A stretch of DNA of 7,237 nt from Oligoflexaceae bacterium (GTDB lineage: Bacteria; Bdellovibrionota_B; Oligoflexia; Oligoflexales; Oligoflexaceae): NCBI GenBank assembly GCA_947474445.1, contig CANJJY010000234.1:1-7237 (forward strand), written 5' to 3'. Positions 1 to 6,050 of the stretch are shown one piece after another (position 1 is the first letter of the stretch; every line of letters starts with the position of its first letter). The notes below the pieces were generated by a model. It saw only the letters and a program-made list of their open reading frames with translations. It made no database searches and was not told the DNA's origin. Position numbers and translations under genes: made by a program.

Positions 1-59
1 TCTTGCCGACGGGCATCAGTCTTACCGATGCCTTGAAAGTGGTTTATCCCGCCCAATAG
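1..59 (+). CDS. Possible 3' end of an upstream gene
   Basis: Reading from position 3 gives LPTGISLTDALKVVYPAQ and then TAG at 57-59. The codons look plausible and a hairpin begins three bases after the stop, which is what a gene end would look like. Only 18 codons are visible, so no family can be named. A second frame on the same strand stays open to about 120, so the choice of frame is uncertain. Confidence 0.35.
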   Translation, partial: LPTGISLTDALKVVYPAQ

Positions 60-61
60 CC

Positions 62-85
62 GAGAGAGAGATGATTCTCCCTCTC
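62..85 (+). terminator. Weak terminator-like hairpin after the upstream gene
   Basis: GAGAGAGAG (62-70) pairs with CTCCCTCTC (77-85) over nine positions with one A-C mismatch and a 6-base loop. It sits directly after the putative stop at 59. The following bases (AGGGTTTGGG) have no proper U-tract, so it may only be a 3' stabilising hairpin. Confidence 0.3.
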
Positions 86-176
86 AGGGTTTGGGCGTCC
101 GCCTCAGTCGATATCAGATAGGATGGCATCTGCTTCCCATGAAACAAAATTGCGGACCATCTCTCTCACAATTGAC

Positions 177-204
177 TTGAATACCCCGCTTCATATGCTA
201 TATT
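177..204 (+). promoter_or_regulatory. Extended -10 promoter for the lipoprotein gene at 241
   Basis: TGC-TATATT (196-204) is an extended -10 element (TGn followed by a 5/6 match to TATAAT). A 4/6 -35 match, TTGAAT at 177-182, lies 16 bp upstream of the -10 hexamer. The nearby TTGACT at 172-177 is a better -35 by sequence but is 21 bp from the hexamer. Transcription would start near 211, leaving a leader of about 30 bases. This is pattern reading for a sigma-70-type polymerase. Confidence 0.5.
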
Positions 205-205
205 G

Positions 206-229
206 GCGCGAATGAGACCTTATTCGCGC
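206..229 (+). promoter_or_regulatory. Perfect 8-bp inverted repeat in the 5' leader
   Basis: GCGCGAAT (206-213) and ATTCGCGC (222-229) are exact reverse complements with an 8-base loop. The repeat begins just past the -10 element and ends two bases before the AGGG ribosome-binding site (231-234). It could be an operator at the transcription start, or an RNA hairpin that affects access to the ribosome-binding site. Which of these applies cannot be told from sequence. Confidence 0.5.
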
Positions 230-240
230 GAGGGCATTTG

Positions 241-1434
241 ATGTCAAAGTTGATTCATCTTTTGGTGTCTCTGAGCTTTTTCACGATGGCGGCCTGTTCT
301 GTCGATAACCCTTTTGAAAATGAGAAAAAGCCAGGACAAAAGCCCCTTCCGTCCGCGGTTGACGCCCGTGCATCACTGACGTCTGAACTCTACGTGCGCA
401 ACTTTTCAGAACTTCCCCTCAACGCGTCTCTTCCCGAGCAACCGTGGACAGACAGCTATTGGCCCCATGCGGATGGTGGTATCGCCTATCGTTGGAACGA
501 GAGTTCGGGCGTCTCCTCAGATGATCGCCGTGCTTATACCCTCGCTTCCTATGAAGATCTCAAGCGCAAGGATCTTGCACGCCTTTCCCCAGCCGAAAAA
601 CTTGATCTCTATCGCGGTCGCTACGATTACCCGGCCACGCGCAGCGAGCGCGCGCGCACTCAGGTCCTTAAAACAGTGCGATCACATGAACTCTTTGATC
701 CTAACTTCAAAATAGCCGCGTGGAATGGACTCTGCCATGCTTGGGCGATGGCCTCGCTCAACTTCAAGGAACCAGGTACCGTGACGCTGCGCAGCCCGCA
801 AGGTCTCGTCATCCCCTTCGGCAGTTCAGATATCAAAGCGCTGCTCATGTACGCGGTCGATCAATCCTTGCAGGCCAAAAAACCAAGTATGCTCGGCGGC
901 CGCTGTACCAACGATTTTGAAGCCCTCAAGAAAAAGCGCGACAGCGGCGCGATCACGAGCGAGGAATTTGCGGCTCAAGTCAAAGCAGGCGGTTGCCAGG
1001 ATGTCGATGCGGGAGCCTTTCATATCGCTCTGGCCAACCAAATCGGAATCTTAAAAGAAGGTTTTATCGCTGACGTCACCCGCGATCAGGAAGTTTGGAA
1101 TCAGCCAGTATTCGCCTACCGTTCTACGGTCATCAGTGAATCAAGCGAAATCAGCCTCACAGCTCAGGCCGGGACGGTGAAAGAAGTCACGGTTCTCACA
1201 GCCATGTTCTATGGCGTCGAAACCTCGCGGCAATGGAACGCTCATCCCGCCGAACGAAGTCGCGACAAGAAACAATATTCCTATCGTCTACAGCTCAATG
1301 CAGAGGGCGATATCATAGGGGGAGTGTGGTTGACGCAGGATCGGCCCGATTTTATCTGGAAACAAAAACCGAGCGAAACGGGCAGCGAAGAGTGGGAAAC
1401 GATCATGAAAATATATCAAGCTTCTGTGAAATAA
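241..1434 (+). CDS. Lipoprotein of the transglutaminase-elicitor (GP42-like) family
   Basis: A 397-residue protein. I chose ATG at 241 over the in-frame TTG at 238 because AGGG at 231-234 is 6 bases from the ATG and only 3 from the TTG. Residues 1-19 are a lipoprotein signal peptide ending in MAAC (Cys19). Ser follows the cysteine, so outer-membrane sorting is expected. The core matches, from memory, the transglutaminase-elicitor family (Phytophthora GP42; papain-like fold; also reported in some marine bacteria). The visible marks are WNGLCHAWA with the likely nucleophile Cys165, SSDIKALL around Asp197, GAFHIALAN with the likely catalytic His261, FIADV and EVWNQP (about 276-289), and the C-terminal GDIIGGVW...RPDFIW (356-373). 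Known members crosslink proteins between Gln and Lys; a protease or other acyl-transfer activity is equally possible here. Residues 20-70 look like a flexible linker. The gene converges on the 149-residue gene with a 14-bp gap. Confidence 0.72.
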   Translation: MSKLIHLLVSLSFFTMAACSVDNPFENEKKPGQKPLPSAVDARASLTSELYVRNFSELPLNASLPEQPWTDSYWPHADGGIAYRWNESSGVSSDDRRAYTLASYEDLKRKDLARLSPAEKLDLYRGRYDYPATRSERARTQVLKTVRSHELFDPNFKIAAWNGLCHAWAMASLNFKEPGTVTLRSPQGLVIPFGSSDIKALLMYAVDQSLQAKKPSMLGGRCTNDFEALKKKRDSGAITSEEFAAQVKAGGCQDVDAGAFHIALANQIGILKEGFIADVTRDQEVWNQPVFAYRSTVISESSEISLTAQAGTVKEVTVLTAMFYGVETSRQWNAHPAERSRDKKQYSYRLQLNAEGDIIGGVWLTQDRPDFIWKQKPSETGSEEWETIMKIYQASVK

Positions 1435-1448
1435 GCCCCCCATGGGGA

Positions 1449-1898
1449 TCAAGAAGCTACCGTGCGATGGCTGCCCATGCTGATGGCTTCTAAAAAGCCA
1501 TCGAGCAAGGTCTCGGTCTGAGAACTCTTTTCCCACGTTGAACTCAGCGTCTGCTCCTTGCCGGCAAAATCCCATTCCACAGAATAATCAATGTGCTCTT
1601 GCATCATCAGAAACTCCGTGTCCTTGACGACAGTAAAATTCATGGCGCTATCGGCGATGCTGCTCTGCTGGAGGAGATCGGAAAGCGAACTTTCCGGCGT
1701 AAAAAACTTGATCTGATTGCCGCTTTTGATTTCTAAAAGGCAAATATTCTTCTGCTCACCGATGCAGTGTTGAATCGTCAGGTGGCTGGCTTCGAGGTCA
1801 GGGGCAAGCGAGCTTTCGCGCCGAGCTTGGGCGGAGGCGACCGTGAGGATAGAGAGCGTCGCACCATTAAACGTTGCCTTGATCAAGCCGACCTTCAT
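1449..1898 (-). CDS. Small secreted protein of unknown function
   Basis: A 149-residue protein read on the minus strand from ATG at 1898-1896, with AAGGA 7 bases upstream, a good ribosome-binding site. Residues 1-25 look like a Sec signal peptide with the cleavage site ASAQA|RR. The mature part of about 124 residues has two cysteines (45 and 53) eight residues apart, which could form one disulphide in the periplasm. It also has a polar, aromatic-containing middle (FFTPESSLSDLL, HIDYSVEWDF). No family is recognised. It converges on the transglutaminase-like lipoprotein gene and is divergent from the His-rich protein gene. Signal peptide, ribosome-binding site and lack of a better competing frame make it likely to be real. 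Confidence 0.6.
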   Translation of the reverse strand: MKVGLIKATFNGATLSILTVASAQARRESSLAPDLEASHLTIQHCIGEQKNICLLEIKSGNQIKFFTPESSLSDLLQQSSIADSAMNFTVVKDTEFLMMQEHIDYSVEWDFAGKEQTLSSTWEKSSQTETLLDGFLEAISMGSHRTVAS

Positions 1899-2017
1899 TC
1901 TGTATTCCTTACTTCAAGCGATTCACTGACATAGGACTTATGCAAAGAGAAGCCCATCGCTCGAGCGGGGTGAGACGGGGAAATAAGCGGCGATAATCAA
2001 TGAGAAAGGCGCGCGAT

Positions 2018-2037
2018 GGGGGGGCGCGGGGACGGGG
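2018..2037 (+). other. G-quadruplex motif
   Basis: Seven Gs (2018-2024), then CGC, four Gs (2028-2031), AC, and four Gs (2034-2037). Splitting the run of seven as GGG-G-GGG gives four G-tracts of at least three with loops of 1, 3 and 2 bases, which meets the usual four-tract rule. Two more GGGG runs lie at 1967-1970 and 1977-1980. Folding is a prediction. Confidence 0.5.
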
Positions 2038-2130
2038 TTTGTCTCTTAGATTCTGGCAGTTTTTAGGGAGGTGTAGAGAATGTATACAGCAGCCTCAGCC
2101 AAGTCTGTTTTAAGCTTACCTTCAGATTTA

Positions 2131-2161
2131 TTGTAACTCACTAAAATCATAGGAGAATAAT
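2131..2161 (+). promoter_or_regulatory. Tentative promoter for the His-rich protein gene
   Basis: TTGTAA (2131-2136) and AATAAT (2156-2161, a 5/6 match) are spaced by 19 bp, slightly long. TAAAAT at 2142-2147 is an alternative -10 with no good -35. Either would give a leader of more than 100 bases. The adjoining T6A7 tract may bend the DNA. Weak call. Confidence 0.25.
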
Positions 2162-2272
2162 TTTTTAAAAAAACCTGCAACATTTCAGGCGAGTACACAT
2201 CCTTTGAGGGAGAACGAAATCGCAGCCACCATCGAAACCGCTGCTGAACTTATCCCAACAAAGGAACGACCC

Positions 2273-2641
2273 ATGAAAAACTTCAACCTGACCTCTCTCG
2301 CTCTGGCCGCTTCTCTCCTCATTAGTGCATCAGCAGCCAGCGCCTTCGGCGGCGGGAATGGCGGCTGGAACAATAATAGCAGTCATCACGATAATAACAG
2401 CGGCGGCTGGCACGGCGGCGGTTGGAATAACGGACATGATAACCACAACGATCACAACGATCACAACGATCACGGCAACGACGACAAGTGGTACTCGGAT
2501 TATTACCACCGCTGGTTCTACAAGTCGGGCGATTGCAGTCAGTACAGCTACACTGATCACGACACCTGTAACACGGGCCGCGACTACCTGCAGTGCGACT
2601 ACGACTCGAGCAGCCAGAGTTGCTACTCAAGCCACCACTAA
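2273..2641 (+). CDS. Small exported Gly/Asn/His/Asp-rich protein
   Basis: A 122-residue protein. The start at ATG 2273 is set by AAGGA at 2261-2265 (7-base spacing) and by a signal peptide that begins exactly there. The frame is open further upstream to a TTG at 2204, but that would bury the signal. Residues 1-24 form a Sec signal peptide ending in ASA|F. Residues 25-70 are low complexity: Gly/Trp/Asn-rich (GGWNNN, GGWHGGGWNNG), then HDN and three HND triplets (58-66). The C-terminal part (72-122) is Tyr/Ser-rich with four cysteines (88, 99, 108, 117) spaced 11, 9 and 9, probably two disulphides, and the protein ends in SSHH. The 12 histidines and many Asp suggest binding of divalent metal, an inference from composition. 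No known family is recognised. An intrinsic terminator follows, so the gene is probably monocistronic. Confidence 0.75.
   Translation: MKNFNLTSLALAASLLISASAASAFGGGNGGWNNNSSHHDNNSGGWHGGGWNNGHDNHNDHNDHNDHGNDDKWYSDYYHRWFYKSGDCSQYSYTDHDTCNTGRDYLQCDYDSSSQSCYSSHH
2444..2470 (+). repeat. Three perfect 9-bp tandem repeats coding HND
   Basis: CACAACGAT occurs three times in a row at 2444-2452, 2453-2461 and 2462-2470, in frame as His-Asn-Asp. The flanking CATGATAAC (HDN) and CACGGCAAC (HGN) look like decayed copies. Identical DNA copies suggest recent expansion by slippage, and the copy number may vary between strains. Confidence 0.85.
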
Positions 2642-2665
2642 GATCTTTCGCATCAAAATCTCATC

Positions 2666-2694
2666 CACGGCCTCCGAGCCGTGAATTTTTTTTT
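2666..2694 (+). terminator. Intrinsic terminator of the His-rich protein gene
   Basis: CACGGC (2666-2671) pairs perfectly with GCCGTG (2678-2683) around a 6-base loop, followed by AA and nine Ts (2686-2694). It lies 25 bases after the stop of the His-rich gene and 8 bases before the stop of the convergent operon. On the minus strand the same hairpin is followed only by a distant TTTT, so it is probably weak in that direction. Confidence 0.88.
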
Positions 2695-2701
2695 GTAGGA
2701 T

Positions 2702-4324
2702 TTAAAAGTTAGCGCAAACCAGCGTCAAGGCATTAACATAGGGTCCAGACAGTCCCCTGATACCTGTCGCCGCGAAGCCAGGCGGGCAGTCCCAGACGAA
2801 GTCGCTGCGATTGCCGAAAATCCGCAGCATATGCGGGCTCGCTGCGGTCTCGCCGCGGCGCATGGCTTCGAGAGAGCGGCATGCGAGCGTCAGACTGCCT
2901 ATGTAATGAGATGATCCAAAACCGCCACGGATACCCGTGACAACCTCGCCCGCAGGGCAGTTGACGTCAAAATTCTGCCTTGCATCCATGCGGCCTATTT
3001 TCGGCATCATGATCCCGTCATCGCAGGCTAGGGTGACTTGATCCAACACGGAACCATAAAAGCCCTTGAGGCCCGTCATCAAATTATTGCAGAGCGAATC
3101 ATAGGCGGTGCCCTGCTGCGCGCCCAAGGACGGTCCGACGATGTGCGTGCTTCCCGCTACGATCTTGTCAGGATCGTAGGATTCAAGTGCCAGCGCGCTA
3201 AGATTCTGACAAGGCTGCAATCCTGTGGGAAATTCAATGCAGATGCGGAGATTGGCTTTCAACTTGACCAGATTGCGGCGGATCGAGGCGCCCATCAGAT
3301 CGAGCGCACGACGGCGATCACTGATGGCGTCTTGGCCCGGAGCAGCGAGGATAGAATCGATTTTGATCAGATCATAGTCTTGGCGTTCAAACTCCCATGC
3401 CGTGGCCCGTCGAGCCTCTTTGATCTCAGGGCTGGTTTCTGGAAATGAAATGTCTTCGTAAGGTCGACTGGCAAAGGCGATGACCCGCGATTGCTCGTCG
3501 CTGATATCGGCAGGAAACACGGACAGTGAATAGTTGATATAGTTGGCGATCAGCGTTTTGCATCGATCCCATTGGTCGAGGCTGCAGTTGAGTGTCGAGC
3601 CTGAGAGGAGCTCCTCGGCGATGTGCTTGCGATCACCGCCTTCCTGGAAATGGGAAATTTCGACCCAGGAGCTCTTCTTATCGCTCTCGCTCAAGCTTGA
3701 GAGGTCCAGCGCCACCGACTGAGCTTGTTGCGCCGTCGCTAGATCGAACTTGTGAGCCTTTTTCGATTCGCGATTGTTGAAGCGAAATTTCACTAATATA
3801 CGAAGACGCCCGCCATAATCCAACTGACTGAGATACTGATCGCCACAGCGCCGACGGAATTCCCGAGCCTTTTGCTCGCTGCTCTGTGCTTCCGTCAGGT
3901 ACTTGGGCATGACAGTAGCCCAATTGGAAAACTTTACGGAACGGATGTAATCGGCCCTGAGGATGTAAGAACTACTGAGCTCAGAATCCCTGATTTGCCG
4001 CACAAACTCAGCTTTAGGCTGACCCTGGAGCAACTGGTAGGCGTATTCGCCATCGCCTTTGAAGCCTAGATCTTTCTTCTCGATATCCCAGCCTTCGATC
4101 GCGAGAAAGTTCCAGGAGACGAGAGTCTGCCTTTCGATCCGGACGCCTCCTTCGACGCAGATATCCAGACTCTGAAATGTTTCGCTATCGTAGCCCTTGC
4201 CTATAAACACAGTATCGGAAGCGTCAGCCGCAAGTGTGGAATCGTCGGGCGACCGCCGACCCAGACTATTGCATCCGCACCAGATGAGCGAAGAGACAAT
4301 GCCAAGGATGGTCAGTCGCAGCAT
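2702..4324 (-). CDS. MACPF-like lipoprotein, second gene of the tandem pair
   Basis: A 540-residue protein. I chose ATG at 4324-4322 over a TTG at 4351 because GGAAGG lies 6 bases upstream and the start then matches the paralogue. The signal peptide ends in WCGC (Cys18, possibly Cys16), and Asn follows Cys18. Landmarks: SDTVFIGKGYDS (37-48); the divergent MACPF signature CGDQYLSQLDYGG (160-172), which keeps the G-x2-Y-x6-GG spacing of the perforin motif; FQEGGD (226-231) and CSLDQW, like the GG...W stretch that follows the second hairpin in MACPF proteins; a helical charged segment (about 300-365); and three C-terminal repeats with Cys pairs 412/434, 456/482 and 513/537. The segment expected to hold the second membrane hairpin (about 191-219) is polar, Gln/Asp/Ser-rich, unlike its partner. 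It is 31 bp downstream of the paralogue and probably translated from the same mRNA. The family is inferred from motif spacing; a non-pore-forming role is possible. Confidence 0.6.
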   Translation of the reverse strand: MLRLTILGIVSSLIWCGCNSLGRRSPDDSTLAADASDTVFIGKGYDSETFQSLDICVEGGVRIERQTLVSWNFLAIEGWDIEKKDLGFKGDGEYAYQLLQGQPKAEFVRQIRDSELSSSYILRADYIRSVKFSNWATVMPKYLTEAQSSEQKAREFRRRCGDQYLSQLDYGGRLRILVKFRFNNRESKKAHKFDLATAQQAQSVALDLSSLSESDKKSSWVEISHFQEGGDRKHIAEELLSGSTLNCSLDQWDRCKTLIANYINYSLSVFPADISDEQSRVIAFASRPYEDISFPETSPEIKEARRATAWEFERQDYDLIKIDSILAAPGQDAISDRRRALDLMGASIRRNLVKLKANLRICIEFPTGLQPCQNLSALALESYDPDKIVAGSTHIVGPSLGAQQGTAYDSLCNNLMTGLKGFYGSVLDQVTLACDDGIMMPKIGRMDARQNFDVNCPAGEVVTGIRGGFGSSHYIGSLTLACRSLEAMRRGETAASPHMLRIFGNRSDFVWDCPPGFAATGIRGLSGPYVNALTLVCANF

Positions 4325-4330
4325 AGATAG

Positions 4331-4336
4331 CCTTCC
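4331..4336 (-). promoter_or_regulatory. Ribosome-binding site that fixes the downstream MACPF-like start
   Basis: The minus strand reads GGAAGG, then 6 bases, then ATG at 4324. It lies in the 31-bp gap after the stop of the upstream paralogue (4356) and supports translation from a shared mRNA with its own initiation. The TTG at 4351 has no comparable site. Confidence 0.7.
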
Positions 4337-4355
4337 GCACTTCAGATGCAAAGAG

Positions 4356-5975
4356 TTAATAGCTGACGCAGATCAGAGCGATCGAAGAGAGATACTTTTC
4401 GCTCTTACCTTTCAAGCCAACGGCTGCCAGCCCAGCAGGACAATCCCACGTAAAGCCGCGCCCCCCGGCGATGATGGAGAATTCGGAGGTGGTCACCTGA
4501 GCGGCCTTACTGCGCAGAGCAGCGATATCCGAGCAGGCGAAGGTCAGACTACCGATTCCGTCCTTATCTCCGCGGGCACCGCGCATGCCGGTGACGACCT
4601 GACCGGCTGGGCAATTCTTATTGTAGTAGCGATCCGCCTGATTGCGACCCGAAGGCGCCAGAATCCGGCCATCATCGCAGGCGACCGCCAGCTGATCGAC
4701 TATTTTGCCAGAGGTTCCCTGCGCGCCCGTCATGAAATTTCTACAGGTCTGCTCGAATTCTACTCCGACCGTGCCCCCGAGAACAGGACCGATAATCTTC
4801 ACTAAGCCTTGGGCTAACTTGGTCGCATCGTAGCTTTCCAGTTTGAGCGCCGAGAGCTCGACACAGCGCACAACATCGTTGGGGTATTCGACGCAATTGA
4901 GAAGGTTCGTCGTCAGTTTGCTCACATTGCGGCTGATCAGTGATTTGAGGTTCTCTAATTCCCGCTTTCTATCATCGAGAGAATTATTCTCTCTATCCTT
5001 CAGCAGCGTTTGCGCCTTGAAAACATCGTAGTCTTGCTTTTCCATTTCAATCATCGTCGCGAGACGCTTGGCTTGAACCTCTTCGGAGAGAGGCGAGAAC
5101 TCAACTTCGAAATAAGGGGTTGTTTTGTAGGCATAGAGGCGACCTTTGCCAGCGCCGACGTCGGTAGGAAAGGTATTGACCGAGTATTCCATGATCTTTT
5201 TGATCATGTTCTGACACTGAGCCCAGTTGTCGAGGCTGCACTCGATGCTGGCATCCGGGTTGATAATGGAGCCGAGGTGAGCGAGGTCGCCCCCTTCCTG
5301 GTGAATCGTGATTTCAGCTGAAGAGTTTCGCTTCTCGTTCTCGTTCATGGCGGTGGTCGTCGCCGAAACGCTGGCGACAGCGCCGGCTGTCACCCCAGCT
5401 GTGAAACTAAAGTTTTCCTTAAGGGACTTATTGCTAAAGCGGAATTTGACGATGACCCGCAGCATTCCACCGGAATCGACCTGCGACACGTAGCGATCGC
5501 CGCAGCGACGCCGAAAGGCAGATTTTCCTGCATCACCCGATTCGAAGCGCGTGACGAGACTCGCTGGCAGTTCGCCATTTCTCAAAAACTTGGTCACGCC
5601 GAGGTAGTCGGCAACCAGCAGGTAGGAACTGGTGAGATCGGTGTCTTGCATGTTGCGCGTGAAAGAGGATTTCGCCGTGACCTTGGCGATTCCATAGGTG
5701 TATTCCCCTTCGACGGAATAACCCATCTCGCGCTTGGCAATTTCCCAGTTATCGATCCGCTTGAATTGCCATTCCGATAGCGGTTGAGCTTCGATACGTT
5801 CTTCACCCACTACGCAGGCATCGCGCGTTTGAAATGAATCGGAATCATAGCCTTGGCCGAGATAAACCGTGTCCGAGACGGCTTTCGTATCCGAGCCCGG
5901 ATCTTCTTTTCGCCCCATCATGTTGCAACCCAGCATGGTACAAAGGAAAACGCTCACTCGCAAACTTTTCAACAT
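4356..5975 (-). CDS. MACPF-like lipoprotein, first gene of the tandem pair
   Basis: A 539-residue protein starting at ATG 5975-5973, with AGAGGAG 5 bases upstream. The signal peptide ends in MLGC (Cys17), followed by Asn, so an outer-membrane lipoprotein is likely. SDTVYLGQGYDSDSFQ (34-49) resembles the N-terminal strand of bacterial MACPF proteins. CGDRYVSQVDSGG (158-170) keeps the spacing of the MACPF signature [YW]-G-[TS]-H-[FY]-x6-GG, with Cys for the aromatic and Asp-Arg for Thr-His. Residues 191-210 (FTAGVTAGAVASVSATTTAM) are small and weakly hydrophobic, as expected of a membrane-inserting hairpin; HQEGGD (225-230) and CSLDNW (246-251) follow. A helical linker (about 296-360) leads to three repeats with Cys pairs 411/433, 455/481 and 512/536 (CPAGQVVTGMRG, CPAGLAAVGLKG), suggesting a beta-prism or lectin-like domain. 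Plu-MACPF of Photorhabdus also has a C-terminal beta-prism. All 12 cysteines outside the signal are shared with the next gene. Pore formation is inferred. Confidence 0.62.
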   Translation of the reverse strand: MLKSLRVSVFLCTMLGCNMMGRKEDPGSDTKAVSDTVYLGQGYDSDSFQTRDACVVGEERIEAQPLSEWQFKRIDNWEIAKREMGYSVEGEYTYGIAKVTAKSSFTRNMQDTDLTSSYLLVADYLGVTKFLRNGELPASLVTRFESGDAGKSAFRRRCGDRYVSQVDSGGMLRVIVKFRFSNKSLKENFSFTAGVTAGAVASVSATTTAMNENEKRNSSAEITIHQEGGDLAHLGSIINPDASIECSLDNWAQCQNMIKKIMEYSVNTFPTDVGAGKGRLYAYKTTPYFEVEFSPLSEEVQAKRLATMIEMEKQDYDVFKAQTLLKDRENNSLDDRKRELENLKSLISRNVSKLTTNLLNCVEYPNDVVRCVELSALKLESYDATKLAQGLVKIIGPVLGGTVGVEFEQTCRNFMTGAQGTSGKIVDQLAVACDDGRILAPSGRNQADRYYNKNCPAGQVVTGMRGARGDKDGIGSLTFACSDIAALRSKAAQVTTSEFSIIAGGRGFTWDCPAGLAAVGLKGKSEKYLSSIALICVSY

Positions 5976-6050
5976 AGCAGCTCCTCTTGGCTCTGGTGCC
6001 CTGTCGGGACAAACATGATGAAGGTCGGGCTGAAACAGGGTCCAGCCGCT

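Larger units (their letters stand above)
1899..2272. other. Gene-free region between divergent genes
   Basis: About 370 bp without a convincing gene, lying between the starts of the 149-residue gene (-) and the His-rich gene (+). It must hold both promoters. It contains a G-rich stretch (1967-2037), an AT-rich tract with the palindrome TTTTTTAAAAAA at 2161-2172, and a possible + strand promoter. An open frame from TTG at 2204 runs into the His-rich gene, but I take it as leader rather than coding because the signal peptide begins at 2273. Confidence 0.6.

Noticed and set aside
1..140. Minus-strand frame from CAT at 138-140 running off the left edge
   Set aside because: No ribosome-binding site precedes it and the product is not recognisable.
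1482..1502. Hairpin GATGGCTT/AAGCCATC as terminator of the transglutaminase-like gene
   Set aside because: The 8-bp stem is perfect, but no U-tract follows on either strand and it lies inside the coding end of the opposing gene.
2204..2272. N-terminal extension of the His-rich protein from TTG at 2204
   Set aside because: It would put 23 polar residues before a clear signal peptide. The ATG at 2273 has its own ribosome-binding site.
2444..2470. Short tandem repeats as a CRISPR or regulatory iteron array
   Set aside because: The 9-bp units have no spacers, are in frame and encode HND, so they are a protein repeat.
2322..2684. Long open frames on both strands over the His-rich gene (2325-2684 +, 2322-2630 -, 2330-2560 -)
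   Set aside because: They follow from the low-complexity codons of the real gene. Their products are monotonous Thr/Ile, Arg/Ser or Val/Ile strings, with no signal peptide or ribosome-binding site.
3038..3448. 136-codon + strand frame inside the downstream MACPF-like gene
   Set aside because: It lies entirely antisense to a gene whose paralogue confirms the minus-strand reading, and it has no recognisable domain.
4197..4805. 202-codon + strand frame across the junction of the two MACPF-like genes
   Set aside because: It is antisense to the ends of two conserved paralogues and is explained by their codon use.
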